Positions 45,805 through 56,890 of a DNA stretch of 64,000 nt are shown in pieces; position 1 is the stretch's first letter, and each line of letters begins with the position of its first letter. The position numbers were made by a program, and so were the translations under genes. The DNA is from Psilocybe azurescens (lineage: Eukaryota > Basidiomycota > Agaricomycetes > Agaricales > Agrocybaceae), in the NCBI GenBank assembly GCA_023853785.1, contig JAJIRX010000922.1:1-64000 (forward strand), in the 5' to 3' direction. The notes under the pieces were generated by a model. That model was not told where the DNA came from, did not search any database, and worked only from the letters and a program-made list of their open reading frames with translations.

Positions 45805-48800
45805 GTGGAAGACAATGTATGGAGACGAGCATCAACAATGTAAAAGAAAGGAGCGCACATGCAACACCCCGTCCCTTCCCCTTCCCTCATGCACACTGTA
45901 GTACCGAAAACGACAGTGAGTCACGAATGGACAGTCACCAACAACCGGGCTGTCGAGAACGTAGATACTGTATACAGTATTGAGTAAAGCGTAAAGGGCA
46001 CACGCCGCATACAAGTGTGGCAGTTGCCTCCTCTGTCCGGGTTTGGATTGATACCAAGAGCTAGCGTTAACAGGACCCATGACCCAGCTTCCGACACCGG
46101 CACTGACGATAGGGGATAGAACCCTCAGCCCTCAGCCTCAGTCCTCCTCCCTCGTATTTCGATCCTACTCCCGTCCTATTCGCACTCGCACGCCCATTCC
46201 CGTGCCCCTGTGTCACCAACACACCCACAACCACCCAACCACCCACACCCACACTCTGTGCGTGCGTGCTGCCTGTTCAACTTGTACCTCCAAATCCAAC
46301 TCCAACTTTGCCTCATACCTGCATAGTCGCCATCGTCGCGCTATCGTTCCTCAACCCCCTCGTGCTCATGCTCGTGCTCGTGCTTGGTGTGTCCGAGCGC
46401 GAGTCTGGGACAGCCGCCACCGCCGTTGTTGCCGAATCCGCCCTTGGACTTGGACTTGCATTCAGGTACGGGTTCAATGATATAGACATGGACGCAAACG
46501 TCATCGTATCCCCTATCCCCATCTTCATCTATAGAACAGGAGTCGTCATCCACTTGGTCGTCCTCTTGGTCGTGGTCTTCGTGATAGTTATTGTTGTTGT
46601 AGGCGGAGGCGGACGAGTGATAAGAATGGGAATGCGGGTGTGTGTTAACGTCAGGGTATGTGTAATATCTGGAAGTGGGATTACGAGAATGAGAATGAGA
46701 ACCTGATCGTGAAGTCGTGAGGTGTAGATGTAGACGCAGTTGCAGTTGTAGTACAGATCGGAAAAGAGTCTATGATGAATGTATGCAGTGCCTTGCTGCT
46801 GCTGCTGCTGCTGTCGATATTGCTGCTGTTATTGCTGTCGTGAGAAGAAGAATGAGATGGATTAAAAGAAGATCACAACGGCTCACCATTGCAGTCGGCG
46901 TCGGCGTCCCCGCCCCCACCTAGAAACACCCACAACCTCTCCCGTGCCGATCACGATGCCCTTGCTCTTGTGTCTGTGTTTGTGTCCATGTCCGTGCTGA
47001 GACGCGCGTACTCCTTCTCCCATGCCGCTGCCGCCGGTGACATCACAGAGCTCAGAGCAGTCGATGAGAACAACGATGCTGACGGCGACGAAGCGGCAGA
47101 TGCAACCATATGCACGTATGATGTTGGTGTTAATGTTATAGCTGGAGATCTGCATTCCCTCAGCGATGGTGCGAATGGAGATGGCAAGGGGGAGGAGGGA
47201 GAGGGAGAGCACGTCTTTGTCTTTGTCTTCCTTGTTAGAGTTTGCGTTTGCATCGTCGAGGGCTGCGCCTGTGTCCGAGTCAGGGGAGAATAGAGGAGTT
47301 GCAGTTACGCTAGAAGGAAAGGGGAGTGTCAAAGTGGACGTCAAAGTCAAACTCGAAGTGGAAATGGAAGTAAGGATGGAACCCAAACCCGAACTCAGGG
47401 GCGGGAAGAAGGCGGAGGGCGGCACATTGCAATGCAAAACGAGCTCTTCGCTCTTTGTCATTGCGTTGTCGTGGGTTTCTGGCGTGTCACCGCGCAGCCT
47501 TGTCGAAGTCGGCTGCCGCCCCTGTCCCTGTCCCTGTCCCTTCCGCTGCCCACATTCATGCTCACGCTCGCAAACAGCATGTTCCCATTCTCGTTCATGT
47601 CGGTGGTGGTGGTATGCGACTGCAGCGTTGGTTCCGCCCCTCCACAACAGGGTTCGAGTTTGAGTGTGGGCTGCGCCCCTGCTCGAATACATGCTTATGT
47701 GTATGCTCCGATGGCGATAGGAGGCGGTAGGTCGGTGTCAGTGTCAGGCCAGGGCGGGGCGGAGACGGGAGCAAGAGCGGAGTGGAGGTATGAGCAAGAG
47801 TGGCCCTGTATGCTCAGTGGACGCAAAGTCAATGTCGAGGGCGGGGAAGTTGACTTCCGTAATATCATCATCGTCATCATCCCTGTAGTCCTCGTCATCC
47901 TGCCCGTCCTCATCCCTGTCCCCCTTCCTCGTAGTCTTCGTCCTCGTCCTTGTGTTCATTGTCCCCGTTCTCATCCAGTCTTCATACTCATCCCCATCAA
48001 CACCCAGGCCGGCATGACATCGTCCGAGATCCGCAGTTCACTCGGCATTAAAGGTAAAGGTAAATGCTGCGGAGGTTTGACGCCCGCGGGGAACGTACCC
48101 CGCTCCGATCCGTCTCCGCCTGCCAGACCTAGACCGTGACTCTGACTCTGACCTGATCGCTGACGGGCCTGGGACGGCAGGGCTGGGGCTGCGAAGAGAC
48201 CTTTGATGGGGGGAGCGCACGAGGTGCCGTCTCGATAGCGATATGGAGGATCTGGGGTTGGCAAGCACGAAGTAGGGGCCGCAGATAGGGGATGAGAGGA
48301 AGGGGAGGAGGAGGACATGGAGGGCAGCGAACGGCAGGCGCCAAGGAAGAGGAGGAAGAGGAGACGCGGATGGTGTTATCTACGGAGAAGGAGGCAAGGT
48401 CGGCGTTGGTGAAGACTACAAATGTGTTGCTGTTACTGTTGGTAGTGGTATGAGCGGTGCCATTGACATTGCCATTGGCGTTGTTGGAGGGAGAGGCGAG
48501 ACGGGCAGCAGCAGACCGTGGCTTGAATGGACGAAGAATGTTTATAAGCACACAGGGCACAAGTAGGGGACGGGGCACGGCACCTGGAGCTTGCACAGCG
48601 CAGTTTGTGTCCAACGCAGACCGTCGAGATCAGCGAATCTGGCTTTCACGGTGGCAAACGGTTGCATCAGCAGCTGCCTTTGCTCCCGCGAAACACATAA
48701 ACTTTTTAATGGCGTGATACTGGGGAAGAGAGTGAGACGAACGTCGGTCGTATGGGGGGCTCAGCTTCCTTGGCAACCTGCTCCATCTCAGTCTCGATGA

Positions 48801-48953
48801 GCCGCTGCTTGCGCTGCTCCATTTATTCGTAGCAGTCATGTTTGTTCATTAGAATTTGTCATAAGAATCGAAGCGAGCGGGATAGGAGAGAGCAGTGCGG
48901 AATAGAATACAAGGTTTAGCCTTGTTGCAACTAAGTAAAAGTAAAGAAAGCAC
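45805..48953 (-). repeat. duplicated unit, locus B, main part
   Basis: In reverse complement this matches locus A at both ends: 45,805-46,060 with 27,770-28,018 (including ATACTGTATACAGTAT), and 48,450-48,953 with 26,860-27,300. The middle is longer than in A and includes the acidic linker seen in locus C (ALDDANANSNKEDKDKD, near 47,210-47,290). A (CTG)n tract lies near 46,796-46,820. No SEC61 sequence is present. The unit continues on the far side of the KDZ element at 56,811-56,890. Confidence 0.8.
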
Positions 48954-48962
48954 AACAGACCG
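48954..48962. repeat. 9-bp target duplication, left (AACAGACCG)
   Basis: AACAGACCG precedes the left terminus of the KDZ element and is repeated exactly at 56,811-56,819 after the right terminus. The uninterrupted locus A reads AAGAGACCG (minus strand, 26,853-26,861) once. If the leading A is chance, the duplication is 8 bp. Confidence 0.9.
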
Positions 48963-49989
48963 AGGTCTTTACACAGCCCCCATTTTTGGTCGGACTCCGG
49001 TCGGACTCCGTCGGACTTTCTATATTCAGAATGACAATTTTTCTGGTCTAGGACTGCTGAAATTTTCCGGTGAGATTCCGGTGAGATTCGGTGAATGTCC
49101 GACCGGACTACAAGTCCAACGGACTGTCCGGGTGGACTGTCCACTGGAATAATGCCAAACCAGCAGTCAAAGTCCAACGGAAATGACCAGACAGGACCAA
49201 CGGAAGTCCATCGGAATCCCACTGGACATGACCATTGGAATTCCAACAGACAAGACCAACAGAAGTCCAATGGAAGTCCAACAGAAGTCCAATGGAAGTC
49301 CAATGGAAGTCCAATGGAAGTCCAACGGAAGTCCAACGGAATTCCAACGGACAGCAAGCAGAGGGTTGTTCATATTAGTATTAATAAAAAGAAAATATTA
49401 ATAGAAAAATAAAACTTAGATCAATGAAAGAGTTATCACACATAGAACACAGTAGAGAGTATAGAGTCAATAGACTGATATATTTTTCTGAGTGTATATG
49501 GTCCTTATCAACAGAATTCTGTATTTTGTTCAGTCTGCAGGGTGAGCAGTCCGATGTGACACATTCAAAGTCACATGACTCAAATGTTTGTGAACCTGTG
49601 GCATGGATTAATTTCTTCCCACCCTTCATCTTTTCCCCCACCACCACCCACCTTTCCCCTCCCCCCCCTCATTGCGTGAGGCGGCTGTTCACGGCAAGGA
49701 ACGAGTGTGGTGGGCCCCACCGGTAAGTCATCCGCCCCCCTGTCAGAACGAGTCGGCCACTAACGGATTACCCAGTAGGTTTCCCCCCCCAGCGGACCTG
49801 CATGGGGCTCGCAACACTCGCCAATACGTGAGCGGCGCCCCAGCGCCCCACGCTTTCGAATGCCCGTCGCCTGCCGATTCACCAACAGCGCCCAGCGCGC
49901 ATGCTTTTGGGATCCCATACCTTGCTGAGTCGAGCCAGCGCTGCCCGTGAGCCCCCTCTCCTCTTTACGTTCTGCATTCACTGACCCTC

Positions 49990-51060
49990 GTTTCACAGTG
50001 CCATCCCCCCCTGTTTCTCATGCGACAGCTCACCGTGCCCTCTCGGACGGCCGCCCTCCGTTTAGCATACGGGTACCCGTCCCTGCCCCCTTCGGATCGT
50101 CATCCCCCGCCATTTTGCATGCGACAGCGTACCGTGCCCTCTCGGATGGCCGTCGCCCTCCGTTTCGCATACGGTACCTGTCCCTGCCCCCTTCGGATCG
50201 TCATCCCCCGCCGTTTTGCATGCGACAGCGCACCGTGCCCTCTCGGACGGCCGTCACCCTCCGTTTAGCATACAGTACCCATCCCTGCCCCCTTCGGATC
50301 ATCACCCCCGCCGTTTTGCATGCGACAGCGCACCGTGCCCTCTCGGACGGCCGCCCTCCGTTTCGCATATGGTGCCCGTCCCTGCCCCCTTCGGATCGTC
50401 ATCCCCCGCCATTTTGCATGCAACAGCGTACCGTGCCCTCTCGGATGGCCGTCGCCCTCCGTTTCGCATGCGATACCCGTCCCTTCCCCCATCGGATCGT
50501 CACCCCCCTCCCGTTTTGCATGCGACAGCATCCCGTGCCCTCCGTTTCGCATACGGCACCCGTCCCTGCCCCCTTTGGATCGTCATCCCCCGCCGTTTAG
50601 CATGCGACAGCATCCCGTGCCCTCCGTTTCGCATACAGCACCCGTCCCTGCCCCCTTTGGATCGTCATCCCCCGCCGTTTAGCATGCGACAGCGCACCGT
50701 GCCCTCTTGGACGGCCGTCACCCTCCGTTTAGCATACAGTACCCATCCCATCCCCTTCGGATCGTCACCTGCCCCCATTTCACATGCGGCAGCCACCCCA
50801 TGCCCTTTGACAGTGCCATTGCCCTCAGTTTTGCATGTCCCACCCATCCTGTCCCATTTCATAGTGCCATTGCCTTCTGTTTTGCGTACTACACCCACCC
50901 TGTCCCCTTATGTAGTGCCATTGCCTTCTGTTTTATATACTACATCCACCCTGTCCCCTTATGTAGTGCTGTTGCCTTCCACTTTGCATACCACACCCAC
51001 CCCATCCCCTTTTGTAGTGCCATTGCCCTCTGTTTCACACCCACCCTGTCCAATTTCGTA
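49990..51060 (+). repeat. tandem array, ~100-bp units then ~60-bp units, inside KDZ element
   Basis: Nine units marked by CATGCGACAGCGCACCGTG start near 50,018, 50,117, 50,219, 50,319, 50,417, 50,519, 50,600, 50,682 and 50,784, mostly about 100 bp apart with two of about 82 bp. They grade into shorter units with CCCTGTCCCC and GTGCCATTGCC. Frames of 217 and 281 codons cross the array but mirror the repeat. The deleted KDZ copy has a different minisatellite in the same relative place. Confidence 0.85.
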
Positions 51061-51312
51061 GTGTAGTTACTTTCCTATACATACATGTTGTAGTTAGCTT
51101 TGTTATCTACTATTTTCAAGCTCTCAGAATGTCTGGTTTAGCATAAAACAGAAATTTTCGTCAGGTTGGACTTAGAATATTTTTGAGAACAGCAGTTTCC
51201 GGTGAGAAAGGGCTTATGTAATGTCTGCCCAACTTGACAAGTTGCATGATCTGTTATCTCTTCCTTCATCCACCACCATCTAAGCTCATCCTAGTGACCT
51301 AGCCTCCTTACT

Positions 51313-52349
51313 ATGCCTCCCAAAGCTTCCAAGAACACTGCTACTGTCCCTAACTCCCCTCCCAAGACTCGTAGAAGCACCAGAAAGCGGGCCAGGGCTG
51401 CATCTGCTGTTGATGCCTCTGCTGCACCACCTGCCAAGAAGGTTGCTGTTGGGGATGAAGAAGAGGAGACTGATGGTGTGATTGGTGAAGGTGAATCTGT
51501 TGGTATCAAGGGCAAGCCAGTCAAGCAAAACAAGTAAGAAAAATAAAATATTCCTGAATTTGCTGCTAAAATAAATTTGTTGACAGGAAACGTGCAGCAA
51601 AAAGGGGAATGTGTATGTATTTTTCAACTGGTAAATGCATGGATTATGATCTCATGTCTATGGGTGTCTCTATACGTCATGACCTGTAGAGGTCTGCCAG
51701 TATGGCCTAATCCATGCATTTTTCTACTTCTTTGTTTTCTAAATTAATATAGCTGTGTACTCAAATATATTCTTATTATTAGGAAATCTAGTGGCAAACC
51801 TGCCAAGGCTGCAGCTGAAAAAGCAACAGGACATCTTACTCTGTAAGAATATTTCCTATTTTATTATTTTTAGTTACTTATCAATTTCATCTAGGACGGA
51901 GAGTGTTCTTAAGGATAGCGGGGTTGCAAAGGCTCCACCTCCTAAGCCTGTTAAAGAGGCAATTCTAGCATCTTCTGTAGCTGCCAATCTCACTCTGTAG
52001 GAATTTTTCATTGTGATATCATTTTTAATTATTTATCAGTTTATTCCCATGTCATTCAGGACTGAGGACACTACTGTCCGAAAGCCTTTCACTCGTCAGC
52101 GTGTCTCTGAAGTTCAGGAAGAAGAGGTGGAGAGTGAGGATGCGGAGGAGGAGCCAGATAAGGTGAATGAGAAAGACAAGAGCAAGGGTAAAGCCAGAGC
52201 TATCAGTGATGGTGAGAATGAGACTGAGAGTGGAAGTGACAGTGGAGATGATGGTCAGATCCAGGGTGAAGCTCAGGCTGAAAGTGGTAGTGGAGAGGAT
52301 AGCAGCAAGGATGGAGAAGGTTTGGAGCAGGCTGTGGCTGAGGGCAAGG

Positions 52350-52382
<33 letters not shown>

Positions 52383-53903
52383 AGAGTGAGAGAGTAAGGA
52401 CGAGGTTGAGCATGAGCATGAGGTTGAGGTTAAGGGCAAAGATTCAGGTGAAAGCGAGATTGAGAGCAAGGATGGACAAGTTTCCAGTGATGTGGAAATG
52501 CATGGAGTTGATGCTCTTCCTGCTGCTCAGATTTCAACTGCTGCAATGGCAAATACAATTGAGGAGACAGAACCTGAGGGTGAGTAAACTGATATAAGTC
52601 AAAATTGATTTCCTTATTTATCTGTCAATTTTAGCCCTGCATGTCAGTCTTGACCAGCTCCAAGGTGCCAGCAAAATTATTGGTATGTTTATCACTATAT
52701 TAATTTATTTTAATTAAAACTTTTGCTTTGAGGTGGTTTTGCACGTGGTAACGCTATAGGGAATACCTATGAGTTTGGTGATGATCCTGTGGCCAAGCTG
52801 CCCGCTTTGCCTCAGAAAGGCCAGGTCATGATCTTCATTTCAAGTGAAAACCCTGCCTTTGTTGTGCCAACCCAGACACCTCCAAATTTTCAAAGGATTA
52901 TGCCCATCTATCACATGTCTAAGCCTCTTTTGAGGCTCTGGCCAAGAAATTGCCTACCATCAAGAACTCCGGTATGTCATATTTATCTTAATTGGTAAAT
53001 CTATGCTTACATTCTCAAAGAATATATTATATTTGTTCATAACATTGTCTGGGATCTTTGGGCCCATTTGAGGAGATTACCTCAGCTGATGGAGACGAAG
53101 AAATTACCTGGCAAGTAGAAAATGACAAGCCAGTCCTTCATGTTCTTTTGGTATGTTTACCTTTATTTTCTTATCCAAATATTGATTTTAATGACATTAC
53201 CCACAGAGCAACTTCAGTTTGCCAACTGCCTCATCCAGTGTCATTAGCCTCTCAGCTGCTGGCATGTTATCTACAAATGCAGGGCTTGTAGTTGCCAACG
53301 CAAGTCAGTTTGTTGCACCTGTTGCTCTGGTCCAGTCTCATGGCCCAGTCAAGATGGCCTTGACCACTGAGCAAATTCAGATGGCCAATGCACTCGATGT
53401 CCCTCCTGAGATGTACCGTACTGGTAATGCTGGGACACTCCAGGAAAACTATGCCCGCTATCTTTGCTTCCTCGAGACTGAGGCCAGATTTGCCCAACTT
53501 TGGAAGGATGGAACTTGGCCAGTCATACTCACGAAAGCCTAGTGGAACAGATATTCAGCGTCTATTTGTTGGCAGATCCAGCTGGCATGACTCTTGGTCC
53601 AAGACCTTTCCGGCTCTTAAACAAGCATCCAGAAATGCAGAAATGGCTTCAGGATGACCCAGACCGCCTCAGTGATGTGGAATTGTGGGGTTCCAACCTC
53701 AAGACTTATCATTTCCCAGAGTTGATCACATGGGTGCAAAGGGAGGTTTGCTGAAGAAGACAAAGAAAGCAGTGATGAAAGTGGCATCTGAACCTGCAAG
53801 CATGCCAGCAGCCAGCACATCCAAGCAGATGACATCATCTAAGAAGGGAGCAGCAGTCAAGAAGTCAACCTCTGCTAAAGCAGGAAATTCTGGGCGCAAG
53901 TAG
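51313..53903 (+). CDS. KDZ companion gene, Lys-rich/acidic protein, function unknown
   Basis: Exons by GT-AG sites: 51,313-51,533, 51,587-51,610, 51,783-51,842, 51,895-51,996, 52,060-52,579, 52,635-52,682, 52,733-52,971, one starting near 53,045, and one from about 53,207 to 53,903. The N-terminus is basic (MPPKASKNTATVPNSPPK, RRSTRKRAR), followed by a long acidic Glu/Gly/Ser stretch. A conserved-looking core follows (IIGGFARGNAIGNTYEFGDD, QSHGPVKMALTTEQIQMANA, WLQDDPDRLSDVELWGSNLK) and a Lys/Ser/Thr tail. Four one-base gaps in short runs (near 52,930, 53,515 and 53,740) or a GA slip (near 52,395) break the frame, and the acceptor before 53,058 is unclear. I do not recognise the family; its place upstream of the transposase suggests a role in transposition (inference). 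Confidence 0.65.
51633..51721. repeat. perfect 14-bp inverted repeat inside an intron
   Basis: AAATGCATGGATTA (51,633-51,646) and its exact reverse complement (51,708-51,721) enclose 61 nt within the 172-bp second intron of the companion gene. This intron is about three times longer than its neighbours, so the hairpin may be a tiny inserted element. Confidence 0.6.
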
Positions 53904-54128
53904 TAAGTATACTGACCATGGAAGCTTGCCCAAATGTATCACCACCCTCTCATATCTCATGTGTTTTTTTGTACTTGTAGTATCGAAATTCTATCACCAC
54001 TGTTGCTCTGTTTTTGTCTGGATGGTCTTTTCAGCAATTTGGGGACCCTGATTTATCTGCTTGCTTGTACTGCATTGAGATCACAGTTATCTCTGGCATT
54101 CTTGGTGTTACTGTTGATTCCACATGTC

Positions 54129-56284
54129 ATGGCAAGCACCCAGTCTGCTCCTTTTCCTGACATGGTTTTCAAAGACTTCAGTGACTTTATCATCGACAAT
54201 TTTGGTCAGAAAATATCACTTCCAACTGTTATCACAGTTTTACTGTCCATGACCAACAACACAGAGCTACTCTCTTTGCATTTTAAACAGGATGCAGGAT
54301 GTAGGGCAACATCATGGATTAAATGTTTGGCCCGTGCAATTATTGCAAAACTTGGGCCTGATAATGCAGTTACTCTATTCTCAGAGTCTGAATTATCTTT
54401 GATTGAGACTGCAACCACCAGGAATCAAGATGTTACACTTTTGTCAGTGAAACTGAGCAAATTTTCACAAGTTTTGGGCCTCTACCCATATAATCAAAGA
54501 CAGAAATTCACAGGTACCTTGCAACGTACATCACATAATTCTATCCAACCAGCCCTTCTTATTTGCCCAAACTCATCTGTCTGTTTAACATCAGATTGCA
54601 ATCGGTGTTCTTTAACACAAAATACCCGACCTCGGGATATTCCAACTGTGACTTTAATCAAAGGCATAGATGTATTTCAGAATGTCCAGTTGCTCTCTGG
54701 ATTTTGCAGTAACTGCAAGACTATTTATTATGCAGATCATGAACGTACACCTGCAACAGATAATACAGAAGCTATGCAATTCTTTCTGAACTCTGCAGTT
54801 TATCTTAAGGTTGGACGGAACCTTTGGGTAGATCGCAAGTTTTCAGCAGCAGTATTGAGTGGAATATATCATCTCCATGCATCTACATCTGGTTGGGCCA
54901 ATTTTTTCAATGACACCTATGGCACTGACTGTGTCACACTTTCCCGTCGCCAAGTTCAGGCTGCTTTTGTACATGAATCTATCCGGCAAGCTTCTGAGAT
55001 GTCTGGAATAGATTTTATTATCCGAGATGTGGCGTCAATAGATGAAGTGACAGAAGAAGCCTTTACTGTTTTGGGTCATGAGGGTCTCATTCAGCCAGCA
55101 AAGGGTCATGCCTGTGCTGAGTGCTCCCAACCCTACCGAGCAACATCAGATATAATTTCAACCCCTAATGACTCTTCTGCTGTTCTTGGTGTTGACCCTG
55201 TGGTAGCATCTACAGTAGTGCAATCAGGTTCTAATAATCCTGCTGCTCAGAACTCAGTTCAGATGCAGAATGTAACAATGCGGGTAATTGATGGAATGGT
55301 TAATGGCACAAAGGTATTTTTTTTAAAATTCTGATCCATAATAGTAAGATTTAACATTATTATCTAGCATTGTGCATATGATGGTTGCACATCTGATTTA
55401 GCAAATTACCGAGGAGGTGCCTTTTGTCAAGTGCATGAACATGAATTTGGCAATCGATGCCGTGTTAGAGATTGTACAGGCACTTCAATTCCTTCTACCA
55501 TGGCTTGTGAAGCTCATCAAAATGTTTGGAATAAATACAAGCTTGATCACTCTGCTGAAGGGTTATCAGGCTCAAAGAGAATGTTGAACCGTCAGCAAGA
55601 AAATTTAGAGTGGAATCCAAAACATGAGCATGAATATCAGCCACATGACCAGCCACCTGCAGAACTTAAAAAATAAAACACTATTTTGGTCCTGCAACTT
55701 TTTATTGTGTTGAAACAATCTGTTTCCCATGTGGTGTTGTTGAGGCATGGGCAAAATTTGCAAGATCAGAGTCAGATCCAAATATCCTGGCTTTTATAAA
55801 CAAAGTTTATCCAACAAAGGAATCACGCCCTGACTATATCTGCATTGACAAAGCATGTACAGTGCTTAAACATATTGCTGCACAAGGTCACTGGGATGAA
55901 TGGTCACAAACAACACGATTTATAGTTGACAGTTATCATTACCAGAATCATCGCAAAACAGATATTCTTTGTCGAACTTGGTGTAATCCAGCTCCCACAG
56001 ATGGGTCAGCTCCAAATTTAGTCATAACAGCAACAGCTTCTGATGGGACCACATATCAAAAACGGGCATTTAATACTCAGGTAAAATTCTTTCTAGTCAT
56101 TGTAATTATTTATGTACTGATAGTATAACTGAAATAGGCCTGTGAGCAACTCAATGCATGGCTTGGTGGTTTTGACTCCATTCTCAAGAGAATGACACCT
56201 CAAAACTATAACTGGTTTATACATACCATGCTTTCTTATCACACAAGGAAGGTTCTCCAACGACAAGCTAAAAAAGAGGAGTGA
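54129..56284 (+). CDS. KDZ transposase, CxC5/CxC6 cysteine-cluster type
   Basis: Exons 54,129-55,313, 55,368-56,080 and 56,138-56,284. The start MASTQSAPFPDMVFKDFSDF is preferred over an ATG at 53,934 because the upstream residues are hydrophobic and unlike the family. A CxC5-like cluster (CLTSDCNRCSL ... GFCSNCKTIYY) is followed by a CxC6-like cluster (CAYDGCTSD, FCQVHEHEFGNRCRVRDC, ACEAHQNVW) and an RNase H-fold catalytic region with CIDKAC and NTQACEQLNAWLGGF; the Asp and Glu of these are the likely DDE residues. By family knowledge it cuts and joins the element ends. The frame shifts once at a run of six A (55,668-55,673): a stop TAA follows at 55,674, whereas one more A would continue into HYFGPATFY. 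Otherwise all conserved motifs are present. Confidence 0.88.
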
Positions 56285-56810
56285 CAGTCACTGATCAGCT
56301 GGAAGCAGATGGCAATGATGATGATGACTAGGCTAAATAAATGGCATATAAAGATATAACATGTATATGTAGACTATGGTAGATAGCAGTTGAAAACCTC
56401 TCTGGATATGGTAATTGGATTTCTTCAATAAAGTCTGCAATTAAACCAATAACAGTCCAGTGGAGTCCAGTGGACATCCAGTGGATATCCACTGGACTCC
56501 ACTGGACAGAGCACTCTTGGATCTGGTCTAATTAAGTGCTGAGAGTCCGGTGGAAGTCCATTGGAAGTCCATTGGAAGTCCAACGGACTGGACAGTCCGG
56601 CCAGTCCACCTGTTTTCTGTCTTGAAGTGACTTGACCAGAATTTGACCGAATTTGGCCGGACTCTGACTGGACTGGTACCGGAATTTTTTCAAGTCCAAC
56701 GGAATCCGTTGGACGTCCAATAGACTGTCCAGCCAGATTCATCGGAATTGGCTGGGTCCGGTGAAAGTCCGTTGGAGTCCAACGGAATATGGGGGCACTG
56801 TAAAGTACAC

Positions 56811-56890
56811 AACAGACCGCGCTGGGAATGAAATTTCCACGGAAATCGTTAAACACCTTCACTCTCACAATGTGTCTCCTCCCTTCCTCA
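56811..56890 (-). repeat. locus B, distal part beyond the KDZ element
   Basis: Continuation of the locus B unit after the insertion: GCTGGGAATGAAATTTCCACG and CTCTCACAATGTGTCTCCTCC match locus A in reverse complement (26,732-26,853). Homology ends at CTCCTCCC, where locus A runs into the PCNA copy and locus B into unrelated sequence. Confidence 0.85.

Larger units (their letters stand above)
48963..56810 (+). mobile_element. complete KDZ transposon (CxC5/CxC6 type), 7.85 kb
   Basis: The element starts AGGTCTTTACACAGCCCCC and ends in the near-inverted GGGGGCACTGTAAAGTACAC, between 9-bp duplications. Within 400 bp of each end lie many copies of AAGTCCAACGGA-like motifs in both orientations, probably transposase binding sites (inference). 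Interior order: left end (to 49,360), AT-rich spacer, tandem array (49,990-51,060), companion gene (51,313-53,903), KDZ transposase (54,129-56,284), right end (56,434-56,810). Both genes are on the plus strand. Several single-base frame changes break both genes, so this copy is either inactive or carries consensus errors. Confidence 0.88.

Noticed and set aside
46266..48139. Long plus-strand frames in locus B as genes
   Set aside because: They overlap opposite-strand homology to loci A and C and are Val/Ser/Arg-rich low-complexity readings of decayed sequence.
49947..51066. Open frames of 217, 281 and 119 codons
   Set aside because: They mirror the 100-bp and 60-bp tandem units inside the KDZ element and have no conserved domain.
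48963..56810. TET/JBP dioxygenase cargo, known from some fungal KDZ elements
   Set aside because: No HxD motif or dioxygenase-like frame was found in the element; the companion gene does not resemble that family.
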